Source of the DNA: Microtetraspora glauca | GTDB taxonomy: Bacteria > Actinomycetota > Actinomycetes > Streptosporangiales > Streptosporangiaceae | Direction of reading: 5' to 3' | NCBI GenBank assembly: GCA_001570385.1 | Contig: BBYL01000022.1 | Coordinates: 1-64,000 of the forward strand | DNA length: 64,000 nucleotides | Notes under the pieces: model-generated | What the model was told of the DNA's origin: nothing | Database searches by the model: none | What the model saw: only the letters and a program-made list of their open reading frames with translations | Position numbers and translations under genes: made by a program | Part shown: piece after piece, positions 43,520 to 53,076 of the stretch | How positions within the stretch are numbered: position 1 is the stretch's first letter | Layout: each line of letters begins with the position of its first letter

Positions 43520-44566
43520 ATGAGCAAGTGGTTGCGGGTCGCGATGTCGATCGCCTCGCTCGGACTCGCGGCGACTCTGATCGTCTTCCTCCCGCAGATC
43601 GTCGGCACGATGACCGGGGCGAAGGTGTCCTGGTCCGAGATCGGCCGCCTGTTCGGCACGCTGAGCTGGCAGATGATCGCCCTGATGACGGCCGTCTGGC
43701 TGGCCAGCCTGCTGGCGTACACGTTCGTGCTCACCGGCTCGCTGCCCGGCCTGACGCACGCCCAGGCGCTCACGTTGAACGCGGCGGGCAGCGCCGTCAG
43801 CAACCTGCTGCCGTTCGGCGGCGCGGCGGGTGTGGCGCTGACCTTCGGCATGACACGCGGCTGGGGGTTCGCCACCCGCTCGATCGTGGTGCTGACCCTG
43901 GTCAGCGGCATCTGGAACACGCTGTTCCGGTTCATCCTGCCCGCGGCCGGCATCCTCGCGCTGCTGCTGTCCGGGCGGGCGCTGAGCCCGGCGGTCGCCA
44001 ACGCCGGCTGGGCGGGGGCGATCTCGATCCTCGTGCTGGTCGCCGTGGTCGCGTCGGCGCTGTACTGGGAGCGCGCGGCCCAGTTGCTCGGCCGCGCCCT
44101 GGACGGCCTCGTCCGGCTCGCGCCGCGGCGAGTCCGCCCCGCGGAGCACTGGGCCTCGGACGCGCTCATCCGGCTGCGCAAGGACACGACCGACGTGGTG
44201 CACAGCCGCTGGGCGACGCTCTCCCTCGGGATGATCGCCTTCCTGATCCTCCAGTGGCTGATCCTGGTGCTCTGCCTGCACGGCACCGGCTCCTATCCGG
44301 GCCTGGCCGAGTCGATCGCCGTCTTCGCGCTGTCGCGGGTGCTGACCAGCGCCCTGGCGACGCCGAGCGGGGCCGGTTTCATGGAGGCCGGTACGGCTCT
44401 CGCCCTGGTGGCGTTCGGCGCGCCGGAGGCGGGCGCGACCGCCGCCGCCATCCTGTTCGGTTTCTGGACGTACACGATCGAGATCCCCTGGGGCGGTCTC
44501 GCCCTCGGTGGGTGGGCGCTCTTCCGCCGCCGCGCCGCCGACCGGAACCCGGTCAAGGTGGACTGA
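43520..44566 (+). CDS. UPF0104/lysylphosphatidylglycerol-synthase-like membrane protein
   Basis: A 348-residue membrane protein with about eight segments, of the flippase-like LPG_synthase_TM (AglD/MprF N-domain) family. Family segments include NLLPFGGAAGVALTFGM, a conserved glycine-rich loop, and the final SRVLTSALATPSGAGFMEAG. Family members flip or handle polyprenyl- or amino-acyl lipids. GAAGGATG provides the start. Grouped with GT4 and PIG-L genes it suggests a glycolipid role. Confidence 0.88.
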   Translation: MSKWLRVAMSIASLGLAATLIVFLPQIVGTMTGAKVSWSEIGRLFGTLSWQMIALMTAVWLASLLAYTFVLTGSLPGLTHAQALTLNAAGSAVSNLLPFGGAAGVALTFGMTRGWGFATRSIVVLTLVSGIWNTLFRFILPAAGILALLLSGRALSPAVANAGWAGAISILVLVAVVASALYWERAAQLLGRALDGLVRLAPRRVRPAEHWASDALIRLRKDTTDVVHSRWATLSLGMIAFLILQWLILVLCLHGTGSYPGLAESIAVFALSRVLTSALATPSGAGFMEAGTALALVAFGAPEAGATAAAILFGFWTYTIEIPWGGLALGGWALFRRRAADRNPVKVD

Positions 44567-44758
44567 CCTGAAAGGCCGGTGGCAACGTGCCCTCCGCGCG
44601 AACGCGATACTTTGTCCGCGGAGGAGCCGGGCTCGGCGACGCCTTGTGCGTGTTCTCTCCCCCGCATAACGTGGCGCCCAGAAGCGGCATCGCGTGCGGG
44701 AGTGAGGGGGCGCGACACGAGGCCGTTGCCAGCGAGCGACCCCCCGGCGCAGGCGACC

Positions 44759-47700
44759 ATGACCACAGTGGCATTCCGGGTTCTTGGACCGGTCGAAGCG
44801 TACGACGACGGTCGGGAACTCGATCTCGGCGGGCTGCGCCAACGCGCGGTCCTCGCCCGCCTGCTGGTCGCCCGAGGCCAGGTCGTCCCGGTCGACACAC
44901 TGCTCTTCGACCTGTGGGACGACGCGCGTGGCGCGCAGTCGGGCCTCCAGGTCTACATCTCCCGCCTGCGCCGTGTCATCGAGCCCAACCGGCCGCGCGG
45001 CGGCCCGACCCGGCTGCTCGTGACGGTCGCGTCCGGGTACGCCCTGCGCGCCGCGCCCGAGCAGGTGGACGCGCTCCGCTTCGAGGCGACCGTACGGGCG
45101 GCGGGAGAGCGGCTGGACGAGAGCCCGCAGTCCGCCAGGGCCAGGCTGGAGTCCGCGCTCGGCCTGTGGCAGGGCACGCCGTACTCCGACTTCGCCGAGC
45201 AGCCATGGGCGGAGGCCGAGGTCGCGCGGCTCAGCGAGCTGCGGCTGGTGGCCCGCGAGCGGTACGCCGACTCGGGGCTGCGGATGGGCCTGCACGCCGA
45301 GACGGTCCCCGATCTGGAGGGTCTGACCGCGGAGAACCCGCTCCGCGAGGAGGGCTGGCGGCTGCTCGCCCTGGCCCTGTACCGCTGCGGCAGGCAGGGG
45401 GACGCGCTGGCCGCGCTCCGCCGGGCCCGGGCGGTGCTCTCCGACGAGCTGGGCATCGACCCCGGTCCCGCGCTGCGGAAGATGGAGGCCGACATCCTCG
45501 CGCAGGATCCCGGCCTCGACCTGGCGCCGCAGGCCCAGCGCCGGGTGCAGGAGGTGACCTCGTCGTGGCCGCCGAGGCCGGTCGAGGCGGGGACCCTGCC
45601 CCCGCTCGAACCCGAGCCGTTCGTGGGGCGCGACGGCGAACTGGCCACGCTCGCCGCGGCCGCGCCCCGGGCGCAGGCGGGCAGGTTCACGGTCGCGCTC
45701 ATCGGCGGCGACGCGGGCGCGGGCAAGACCACGCTGGTCCGCCAGCTCGCCGGCCGGCTCGACGGATGGGTCAGCGCCGGCGGCGGCTGCCCCGACAGCA
45801 GCGCGACCCCGCCGGGGTGGGCCTGGGTCGAGGTGCTCCGCGCGCTGATCGCGAGGAGGGGCGCGGGCGAGTACGCCGCGCTCCTGGCGCCGCTGCTCGA
45901 CGACGCCGCGCCGGACACCGCCGACGACGAGGCGTCCGGCGGGTTCCGGCTGCACCGCGCGGTCGGCGGCTATCTCTCCGCGGTCGCCCGCGAGGCTCCG
46001 CTGCTGATCACCCTTGAGGACCTGCACTGGGCCGACGAGCAGACGCTCGCGCTGCTGCGCGCCCTGCCCAGCCTGCTCGCCGCCAGCAGGGTCCTGCTCG
46101 TGGTCACCTGCCGCGAGGGGGAGCTGAACGACCGGCAGCAGGACGTGCTGGCCGCCCTCGCCCGGCTGGCCCCCGTACGCGTCGGGCTGGACGGGCTGGA
46201 CGACGCGTCGGTCGCCGAGCTGGTCCGGGCGACGTGCGTGCGCGACGTGGACGAGGAGGTCGTCACCGCGATCGTCGAGCGCACCGGCGGCAACCCGTTC
46301 TTCGTCAAGGAGACGGTGCGCCTGTTCGAGGCGGAGGCGGATCTGTCCCAGGTGCCCTCCGGAGTGCGCGACGTGCTCAGGCGGCGGATCGCCCGGCTGC
46401 CCGAGCGGGCGCAGCAGGTCCTGCTGCAGGCCGCGGTGATCGGCCGGGACGTGGACGTGGACGTGCTGGTGGACGTGTCCGGGGACGAGGACGCGGTGGT
46501 GGACGCGGTCGAGGCCGGCCTGCTGGCGGGCCTGGTGACCGAGCCGGGTCCCGGGCTGCTCAGGTTCGACCACGATCTGGTGCGGGACACCATCTACTCC
46601 GACGCCTCCCGGCTGCGCAGGTCGCGCCTGCACGCCGCGGTCGCCTCGGTGATCGAGCGGCGCGCGCCCGCCGACGTCGCCGCGCTCGCCCACCACTACG
46701 ACGCGGCGGGCACCGTGGAGACGGCGGCGAAGGCGGAGCGCTACGCCGGCCTGGCGGCGGAGCAGGCCGAGCGCCGGTTCGCGCACCGCGAGGCGGCGTC
46801 GCTGTGGCAGCGGGCCATCACGGCGTTCGACCGGGCACGCTCCGGCGGCCCCCGGGAACGTCTGGAACTCCAGCTCAGGATGATCAGGGCGCTGGCGCTG
46901 AGCGGCGACATGACCGCCGCGCGGGCGCACCGGCGGGAGGCGATGGACGTCGCCCTGCCGCTCGGCGACCTGGAGCTGACCGCGCGGGTCGCGGCGGCGC
47001 TGGCCGTTCCGCACAAGGGCATCGCGCGCGACTTCACCCGCACCGCCTGGGAGATCGTCGACGTCACCGAGAAGGCCCTGGTCGAGCTCCCGGCGGGCGA
47101 GCAGTCCCTGCGGGCGAGCCTGCTGGCCACGCTGGCGCTCGAACTCGAGGGGTCGGCGACGCAGCGCGGCTACCAGGCGTCGCTGGAGGCCGAGGAGCTG
47201 GCGCGGTCCAGCGGGGATCCCTCGCTGCTCGCGACGGCGCTCAGCGGCAGGCTCCGCCAGTCCTACACCATGACGCAGGTGGACGAGCGGGAGACCATCG
47301 GCCGCGAACTGCTGCAGGTGGGGGCCGAGTCGGGGCAGATCTCGGTGCGCACGCTGGCGCACCTGGTCCTGCTGGAGTGCGCGGCGGCCCGCGGCGACTT
47401 CGCCGAGGCGGACTCCCATCTCGCGCAGGCCGAGCGGCTGGGACGGCAGTACGACCTGCCCGCTCCGGCCGCCGTCGGCGCCTGGTACGCGGGACAGCGG
47501 CTGATGATCACGGGTGACTACGCGGGCGCGGAGCGCGCCTACCGGAACGCGGCCAGGCTGACCGCGCGGGCGGGGATGCTGGAGGGCCGCCAGGATCTCC
47601 CGCTGATCGCCACGTTCTGCCTGCACCTCGTCGAGGGACGCGCGGACGAGATGGTCGACCCGCTCGGCGAGGCGCATCTCCGCGGCGCCAAGTGGACCCT

Positions 47701-48067
47701 CGACGCGTACGCCCTGGCCCTCGCCTCGGCCGGCCACCTGAAGGACGCGCGGGCGATAGCGACGTCCCGGGAGCCGGTCAGGACCGACTTCCTCTACGAG
47801 CTGGCCCTGATCTGGCGGGCCCTCGCGGGCATGCTCCTGTCCGACACCGCCCGGATGCGGGAGGCATACGAGCGGCTCGTGCCCTTCCGGGACAGGATCG
47901 CCGGAGCCGGAACGGGCGTCGTGGCGCTCTGGCCGGTGGCCAGGACGCTGGGCGATCTCGCCGTACGGCTCGGCCTGCCCGCGCGCGAACACTACGAGAA
48001 CGCGCTGGCTGTCGCGGAGCGGGTGGGCGTGGAACGCTGGGTGTCGGAGGCGCGAGCGGCCCTGTAA
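44759..48067 (+). CDS. AfsR/SARP-type transcriptional regulator (HTH-BTAD-ATPase-TPR)
   Basis: A 1102-residue regulator. Residues 1-95 are an OmpR-like winged helix (FRVLGPVEAYDDGRELDLGG), about 100-245 the bacterial activation (BTAD) helices with the GIDPGPALRKME end, about 285-620 an AAA/STAND ATPase with Walker A GGDAGAGKTTL near 316 and LITLEDLHWADEQTL near 420, and about 660-1102 TPR-like repeats. Such proteins activate secondary-metabolite or stress genes and integrate small-molecule signals. The target is not evident; the downstream DedA-like gene starts 41 bases after it. The upstream 44567-44758 gap has no recognised element. In-frame starts up to 60 codons upstream look unlikely. 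Confidence 0.9.
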   Translation: MTTVAFRVLGPVEAYDDGRELDLGGLRQRAVLARLLVARGQVVPVDTLLFDLWDDARGAQSGLQVYISRLRRVIEPNRPRGGPTRLLVTVASGYALRAAPEQVDALRFEATVRAAGERLDESPQSARARLESALGLWQGTPYSDFAEQPWAEAEVARLSELRLVARERYADSGLRMGLHAETVPDLEGLTAENPLREEGWRLLALALYRCGRQGDALAALRRARAVLSDELGIDPGPALRKMEADILAQDPGLDLAPQAQRRVQEVTSSWPPRPVEAGTLPPLEPEPFVGRDGELATLAAAAPRAQAGRFTVALIGGDAGAGKTTLVRQLAGRLDGWVSAGGGCPDSSATPPGWAWVEVLRALIARRGAGEYAALLAPLLDDAAPDTADDEASGGFRLHRAVGGYLSAVAREAPLLITLEDLHWADEQTLALLRALPSLLAASRVLLVVTCREGELNDRQQDVLAALARLAPVRVGLDGLDDASVAELVRATCVRDVDEEVVTAIVERTGGNPFFVKETVRLFEAEADLSQVPSGVRDVLRRRIARLPERAQQVLLQAAVIGRDVDVDVLVDVSGDEDAVVDAVEAGLLAGLVTEPGPGLLRFDHDLVRDTIYSDASRLRRSRLHAAVASVIERRAPADVAALAHHYDAAGTVETAAKAERYAGLAAEQAERRFAHREAASLWQRAITAFDRARSGGPRERLELQLRMIRALALSGDMTAARAHRREAMDVALPLGDLELTARVAAALAVPHKGIARDFTRTAWEIVDVTEKALVELPAGEQSLRASLLATLALELEGSATQRGYQASLEAEELARSSGDPSLLATALSGRLRQSYTMTQVDERETIGRELLQVGAESGQISVRTLAHLVLLECAAARGDFAEADSHLAQAERLGRQYDLPAPAAVGAWYAGQRLMITGDYAGAERAYRNAARLTARAGMLEGRQDLPLIATFCLHLVEGRADEMVDPLGEAHLRGAKWTLDAYALALASAGHLKDARAIATSREPVRTDFLYELALIWRALAGMLLSDTARMREAYERLVPFRDRIAGAGTGVVALWPVARTLGDLAVRLGLPAREHYENALAVAERVGVERWVSEARAAL

Positions 48068-48108
48068 GGTAAGCCTGTCCTAAGCGAGATGTCCTGGGTG
48101 AGGTGGAA

Positions 48109-48603
48109 ATGTCTGACCCTATGTCCGCCTCGTTCCTGGGCCTGCCCCTCTGGCTCGTCGTCGCGATCGGGGCCGTGGCGCTGTTCGGAGTGTTCCAGGC
48201 CTATTACTGGATCGGCCGCTTCCTCGGCACCAAGCTGTACGAGTCGCGCGTCGGCAGGAAGATCGGCCAGAAGCGCATCCTCGCGGTCGAGAACGTCGTG
48301 CGGCGCTGGGGCGCGCTCGCCGTCTACGGCTGCTTCTGGGTGCCCGGTCTACGGCACTCCCTCCCCTGGGTCGCCGGGGTGCTCAGGATCGACTACCGGT
48401 GGTATGCCGTCGCCAGCGCAATGGGGTGTCTGACCTGGGCGCCGATCACGGCATTCGGACTCTACGCCGTCCTCTGGGGCTGGCTCAGGATCGCGGCCGA
48501 CTCCCCCGTGATCGCGATCGGCGTCGCCGCCGTGGTGATCGCCGCGCTCGCCGCCCTCGTCATGTGGCGTCGTCGGCGGCATCGCCGGGAGTCGGACGCG
48601 TGA
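48109..48603 (+). CDS. Short DedA/VTT-domain membrane protein
   Basis: A 164-residue membrane protein with about four segments. YGCFWVPGLRHSLPWVAG matches the DedA-type F-x3-PG-x-R re-entrant motif; DedA proteins act in lipid (undecaprenyl or aminophospholipid) translocation. It is shorter than the usual 200 residues, lacking the first amphipathic part. GAGG lies five bases before the ATG. It ends with a basic RRRRHRR tail. Confidence 0.8.
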   Translation: MSDPMSASFLGLPLWLVVAIGAVALFGVFQAYYWIGRFLGTKLYESRVGRKIGQKRILAVENVVRRWGALAVYGCFWVPGLRHSLPWVAGVLRIDYRWYAVASAMGCLTWAPITAFGLYAVLWGWLRIAADSPVIAIGVAAVVIAALAALVMWRRRRHRRESDA

Positions 48604-48621
48604 TCGTGCCATCATGTCGGG

Positions 48622-49461
48622 ATGCGTATCGGGCTGATCAGCGCGCTCGTGGCCGCCTTCATGGCGTCCGGACTGGTGGGGACGGCCACCGCCGCGACCG
48701 CGCGGGACACGCCGGCGGTGACCGCCCGCTCGGCCTACCTGGTCGACACGACGGCGGGAACGGTCCCGTTCGCCAAGCGCGACACACGCCGCGTCCCGGT
48801 GGCCAGCCTCACCAAGGTCATGACGGCCTACGTCGTACGACAGGAGGCGTCGCTCGACGACGTCATCACGATCAAGGCGGCCGACGTCCGGCACGCCACC
48901 GCCAACGGGGCGACCAGCGGGAACCTGCGGGCCGGTGAGCGGCTGACCGTTCGCGACCTGCTCTACGCGCTCATGCTGCCCTCCGGCGCGGACGCCTCGC
49001 ACGCGCTCGCCGAGCGGTACGGCCCCGGCACCGGCCGCTTCGTCGCCAAGATGAACGCCGCCGCCAAGCGGCTCGGCCTGGGGAACACGCGCTACGCCAA
49101 CCCTGACGGCCTGCCGGCGAAGGGCGGCTACTCCACGGCCAGGGATCAGGTGGCCCTCGCGAAGATCGCGCTGGACGATCCGGTGATCGCCGTGATCGCG
49201 AAGGCGCGCAAGCACGCGGTGACCGCCTCGAAGGTCCACCGCGCGCACGTCTGGCGCAACACCAACACCCTCCTCGGGTACGGCGCGATCGGGCTCAAGA
49301 CGGGATACACCCAGGCCGCCGGTTTCTGCCTCACCTTCGCCGCGGTGCGCAACGACCACACGTTCGTCGGCGTGATCCTGGGCGAGACGAGCGAGGCCGG
49401 CCGCCTCGCCACCGCGCGCAAGCTCCTCGACTGGGCGGGCGAGGAGGTCTCCGCCGGCTAG
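48622..49461 (+). CDS. D-alanyl-D-alanine carboxypeptidase (PBP5/6-like)
   Basis: A 279-residue exported penicillin-binding protein. After the signal peptide (about 1-26) come SLTK (S-x2-K nucleophile, near 62), PSGADAS in place of the SxN motif (asparagine not conserved), and GLKTGYT (KTG). It trims D-Ala from peptidoglycan stem peptides. The lack of the SxN asparagine is common among actinomycete SGxD variants but should be checked. Its TAG stop overlaps the converging methyltransferase stop. Confidence 0.88.
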   Translation: MRIGLISALVAAFMASGLVGTATAATARDTPAVTARSAYLVDTTAGTVPFAKRDTRRVPVASLTKVMTAYVVRQEASLDDVITIKAADVRHATANGATSGNLRAGERLTVRDLLYALMLPSGADASHALAERYGPGTGRFVAKMNAAAKRLGLGNTRYANPDGLPAKGGYSTARDQVALAKIALDDPVIAVIAKARKHAVTASKVHRAHVWRNTNTLLGYGAIGLKTGYTQAAGFCLTFAAVRNDHTFVGVILGETSEAGRLATARKLLDWAGEEVSAG

Positions 49462-50264
49462 TGACCGGGGGCCGTGAGGAGGTAGCAGGCGATCGCGGCC
49501 GCGGCGGCGACGTTGAGCGAGTCGATCTCCCTGCTCATCGGGATCCGCACGGCCTGGTCGGCCTCGGCCAGCCAGCGTGACGACAACCCGTCGCCCTCCG
49601 AGCCGAGCAGCAGCGCGTTCCGCCCGCCGGTGAACGCGCCCTCGATGGGGACGGCGTTCTCGGCCGGGGTGAGCGCGAGCAACCGGAAGCCGTGGTCGCG
49701 GAGCTCCTCCAGGCCGTCGTGCCAGTCCGTCAACCGCGCGTACGGCACGGAGAAGACGGCGCCCATCGACACCTTGACCGAGCGCCGGTAGAGCGGGTCG
49801 GCGCAGCGCGGCGACAGGACGATGGCGTCCACTCCGAGCGCGGCGGCGCAGCGGAAAATCGCCCCGACATTGGTGTGATCCACCAAATCCTCCAGCACGA
49901 CGACGTGCCGGGCGCCGCGCAGCACCTCGGCGACCGAGGGCAGCTCCCGCCGCTCCATCGAGGCCAGCGCGCCGCGGTGCACCTGGAAGCCGGTGATCCC
50001 CTCCATGACCTCGTCGGAGACGAGGTAGACGGTGACGCCGCCCGTGTCGCCGCCGGTGAGGTCGGAGAGCCCGTCCAGCCACTTCGCCGTCATCAGCATG
50101 GAGCGGACCTGATGACCGGCCGCTATCGCGCGGCGGATGACCTTCTCTCCTTCGGCGAGGAACAGTCCCCGCCCGCCTTCGAGGCTCTTGCGCAGATCGA
50201 CATCGCGCAGCCGTACGTAGTCGGCGATGCGGGGATCCGCGATGTCTTCGACGGGAATGACCAC
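49458..50264 (-). CDS. SpoU/TrmH-family RNA 2'-O-methyltransferase
   Basis: A protein of about 268 residues. The N-terminal substrate-binding domain has LFLAEGEKVIRRA; the SPOUT domain has LEDLVDHTNVGAIFRCAAALG (motif 1), LLLGSEGDGLS (motif 2) and IPMSREIDSLNVAAAAAIACY (motif 3), forming the trefoil knot that binds SAM. It methylates a ribose in rRNA or tRNA. The GTG at 50264 is chosen from the family N-terminus; a methionine further upstream (50294 or 50312) would add 10-16 unconserved residues. Confidence 0.9.
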   Translation of the reverse strand: MVIPVEDIADPRIADYVRLRDVDLRKSLEGGRGLFLAEGEKVIRRAIAAGHQVRSMLMTAKWLDGLSDLTGGDTGGVTVYLVSDEVMEGITGFQVHRGALASMERRELPSVAEVLRGARHVVVLEDLVDHTNVGAIFRCAAALGVDAIVLSPRCADPLYRRSVKVSMGAVFSVPYARLTDWHDGLEELRDHGFRLLALTPAENAVPIEGAFTGGRNALLLGSEGDGLSSRWLAEADQAVRIPMSREIDSLNVAAAAAIACYLLTAPGH

Positions 50265-50412
50265 CCGCCAAGGGTACGGCGCGCGCCACGCCATCCGGCC
50301 ATTGTCGATCACCTACGGTGATCGACGCAGCAAAATGAGTGTTTTGCCCCCTTAATACTTCCCAGTAGTGTTCCGTAAGCATTCCCAGGATCTCCCCTGA
50401 AAAGAGGACACC

Positions 50413-52188
50413 GTGGGCGGACGCCACCGCACAGACGAAACCGACGGCGGGCACGACCCGTACAAGGAGTCGCGCCGCCGCCGCGCGAGCCGCGGCATGG
50501 TGTTCGCGCCCCTGGCGGGAGCGGTCGCGCTCGCCGTGCTGTGCGGCGTGGCCGCGTACGTCGTGGTGAACAAGGACCAGGACTGCACCGGGGACAAGAT
50601 CGGGCTGTCCGTGGTGGCCTCGCCCGACATCGAACCGGCGGTCACCAAGGTGGCCGAGAAGTTCGGCCAGGCGGGCCGGGCGGTCGGCGGCAGATGCGTC
50701 ACCGTCTCGGTGAAGGCGGCGCAGTCGGCCGGGGTCGCGGGCACGCTGTCCGGCGGCGGCGCCACCTCCGGGAAGATCGACCCGGATGTCTGGGTTCCCG
50801 ACTCCAGCCTGTGGTTGTCCGGCGCGGAGCTGAAGGCGTCGGGCAGCGCGGCGCACTCCCCCGTGGTGCTCACCACGTCCAAGACGGGCGCGGAGAAGCT
50901 CCAGGCGGCGTTCAGCCCGGCGAGCTGGACCGGCCTGATGAGCGCGGCGAACGCCGCCAACCCCGACGGGCTGGCGAAGAAGGTCCGGGTACTCGCGCTC
51001 GACCCGGCGCAGAACGCCGCCGGGCTCGGCGCGCTGCTCGCGGGCTCCTCCGTGCTGAAGTCGGGGGGCGGCAACGAGGAGTTGCTCGTGGGAGTGCTGC
51101 GCCAGCTCTCCGAGTCCACGGTCTCCTCGCCGGACAGCCTGTTCGCCACGCTGACCAAGGCCGCCGCGCGCATCCCGGTCGGCGTCGCCTCCGAGCAGTC
51201 GGTGTGGGCGTTCAACACGACGTCCCACCCGTCGAACCCGGCCGTCGCGCTCTATCCGGCGGAGGGTACGGTCAGCCTCGACTACCCGATCGTGATCACG
51301 TCCAAGGACGCCGCGGTGCGTGAGGCGGCCAAGGCGTTCAGCGCCGAGCTGACCTCGGCGGCGGGCCGCAGGATCGTCCAGGACCACGGCTTCCGTACGC
51401 CGCAGGGCAAGGGCGGCGACGCGCTCGCACCGGAGAACGGCGTCAACGCCAAGAGCCCGGCCGAACTGCCGCTCCCGGACCGCGCGACGGTCACCAAGCT
51501 GAGCCAGGCGTGGCACCAGATCAAGCTCGGCACCAAGCTGCTCGCCCTGGTCGACGTCTCGGGCACCATGGCCCTGCCCGCCGACAGCACGGGCGTCAGC
51601 CGGATGCGGGCCATCGGCAACGTCGCCATCGAGGGGCTGAAGCTGTTCCCGGACAAGGCCGAGGTGGGCACCTGGGCCTTCTCCGAGAACATGCGCGGCC
51701 AGGGAGTGGACTGGAAGGAGGTCGTGCCGATCGGGCCGCTGGCGCAGCAGATCGACGGTGTCACCCGGCGGGAGCTCATCGCCCAGGCGATGCGGAACGT
51801 CCAGGCCATCCCGACGGCCAACACCGGGCTGAACGACACCCTGTGGGCCGCCTACCAGAAGATGACCAAGGACTACGAGGCGGACAAGGTCAACACGATC
51901 ATCCTCTTCACCGACGGCGTCGGGAACGACGACCCCAACGGCGGGATCTCCAACGCCGGGATCCTGAAGCGGCTGAAGGACGCCTACGACCCCAAGCAGC
52001 CGGTCAACATCCTGATCATCTCGTTCAACACCAACACGGACGAGGACCGGGCGCAGATGACCGCGATCGCCAAGGCCACGGGAGGCGCGGCGTACTTCCC
52101 GCAGACCGTCCTGGAGATCCGCAACATCTTCCTCAAGGGGATCGCCCGGCGGCTCTGCGCGCCCAACTGCGGCACCACCCAGCGCTGA
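50413..52188 (+). CDS. Membrane-anchored substrate-binding and VWA domain protein
   Basis: A 591-residue surface protein. A cytoplasmic basic N-terminus (SRRRRASRG) is followed by one transmembrane helix (about 30-52). The middle (about 60-345) is a periplasmic-binding-protein fold of the sulfate/molybdate type, with LSVVASPDIEPAVTKVAEKF at its start and a WVPDSSLWL segment. The C-terminal third (about 370-585) is a von Willebrand A domain with the metal-ion site as DVSGT, then a later TGLNDTLW and TDGVGND. The asparagine-rich strand between suggests adhesion or peptide display. GAGGACACC precedes the GTG start. Known as a fused class in actinomycetes; the function is not established to me. 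Confidence 0.85.
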   Translation: MGGRHRTDETDGGHDPYKESRRRRASRGMVFAPLAGAVALAVLCGVAAYVVVNKDQDCTGDKIGLSVVASPDIEPAVTKVAEKFGQAGRAVGGRCVTVSVKAAQSAGVAGTLSGGGATSGKIDPDVWVPDSSLWLSGAELKASGSAAHSPVVLTTSKTGAEKLQAAFSPASWTGLMSAANAANPDGLAKKVRVLALDPAQNAAGLGALLAGSSVLKSGGGNEELLVGVLRQLSESTVSSPDSLFATLTKAAARIPVGVASEQSVWAFNTTSHPSNPAVALYPAEGTVSLDYPIVITSKDAAVREAAKAFSAELTSAAGRRIVQDHGFRTPQGKGGDALAPENGVNAKSPAELPLPDRATVTKLSQAWHQIKLGTKLLALVDVSGTMALPADSTGVSRMRAIGNVAIEGLKLFPDKAEVGTWAFSENMRGQGVDWKEVVPIGPLAQQIDGVTRRELIAQAMRNVQAIPTANTGLNDTLWAAYQKMTKDYEADKVNTIILFTDGVGNDDPNGGISNAGILKRLKDAYDPKQPVNILIISFNTNTDEDRAQMTAIAKATGGAAYFPQTVLEIRNIFLKGIARRLCAPNCGTTQR

Positions 52189-52225
52189 ACAGCACTCGGG
52201 GCGCTGGGCGGAACCCGGCGAACGG

Positions 52226-52990
52226 CTAAACGGGGAGACGACGCCGGTGGGCGCGCTGGCGGCAGGTCGGACCGCAGTAGCGGGGTGGCCGTCCGGTGGC
52301 ACGGACACGCAGCCGCGCGCCGCATTCCACGCAGTATCTCAGGGCGGTGGTTTCGTGACGCGGAAGGGAGTCCGAGTCACGGAATGTTTCAGCTTTCGTG
52401 ACGGCTCGGGTACGCAATCCGTCCAGCAGTAGCCGCACCAGTCGTGTGCCGCGTGCCCGGTCCCGGTGTGCCGAACGCAGTGCGACAGCGCCGACGGCCA
52501 GCGCGGACAGATCGTCGGCCCGTACGTCGGCGCGTATCGCGTCAGCCTGTCGCGCGTCGCGCAGCAGGCGCTCCAACGCCTCGTGGAACCGCTGCACGGC
52601 GGCGGCCAGCACGGCACGCGGCCAGCTCTGGTCAGCGGTGAGCACATCACAGAAGTGCCGGCGGTCCGCCGACGTCTCGATCGCTTCGAGCAGGAACCCG
52701 AACAGCGCGTCACCGGGCGCCGCGCGGGCGGCCCATCGATCGGCGGCGGCCACCAAACCCTCGACGTGTTCGGCGAGCACCGCCTCGACCAGGATCTCTT
52801 TGCTCGGGAAGTGCCGGTAGACGGTCCCCGCGCCGACCCCGGCGCGCTGCGCGATCCGGCCGAGTGACACCTCCAACCCTTCCTCGGCGAACACGCGCGT
52901 CGCCGTGCGTAGCACGATCTCTCGGTTGCGGCGGGCGTCGGCGCGCCCGGCGGGCGCCGCACCCGATGCCGGCGCCGGTGCTGCTCTCAT
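52226..52990 (-). CDS. TetR-family regulator with C-terminal zinc-finger-like tail
   Basis: A 254-residue regulator. The HTH is at about 22-68 (RREIVLRTATRVFAEEGLEVS..., AGVGAGTVYRHFPSKE). The ligand domain is about 75-205. The last 35 residues carry CVECG and CGPTCRQRAHRRR, i.e. four Cys followed by a basic cluster, resembling small zinc-ribbon DNA-binding motifs. This is unusual for TetR proteins. ATG at 52990 follows no strong ribosome site. It is divergent from the NmrA-like gene, its probable target across the 86-base gap. Confidence 0.88.
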   Translation of the reverse strand: MRAAPAPASGAAPAGRADARRNREIVLRTATRVFAEEGLEVSLGRIAQRAGVGAGTVYRHFPSKEILVEAVLAEHVEGLVAAADRWAARAAPGDALFGFLLEAIETSADRRHFCDVLTADQSWPRAVLAAAVQRFHEALERLLRDARQADAIRADVRADDLSALAVGAVALRSAHRDRARGTRLVRLLLDGLRTRAVTKAETFRDSDSLPRHETTALRYCVECGARLRVRATGRPPRYCGPTCRQRAHRRRLPV

Positions 52991-53076
52991 GTCACGAAAT
53001 CCTTGTCTGCGGTGTCGAAGCGGGTGGAGCATTCCGGATTACGTCAGTATCCTCCAGCAGTTCCGGAAAGGACACC

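Noticed and set aside
43208-47992. Open minus-strand frame of about 1,590 codons
   Set aside because: It lies antisense to the deacetylase, UPF0104 and AfsR-like genes, has an Arg/Gly/Pro-rich composition and no recognisable domain. High GC keeps this frame open.
48349-52308. Open minus-strand frame of about 1,320 codons
   Set aside because: It shadows the DedA-like, carboxypeptidase and VWA genes plus part of the SpoU gene. No domain and typical shadow composition.
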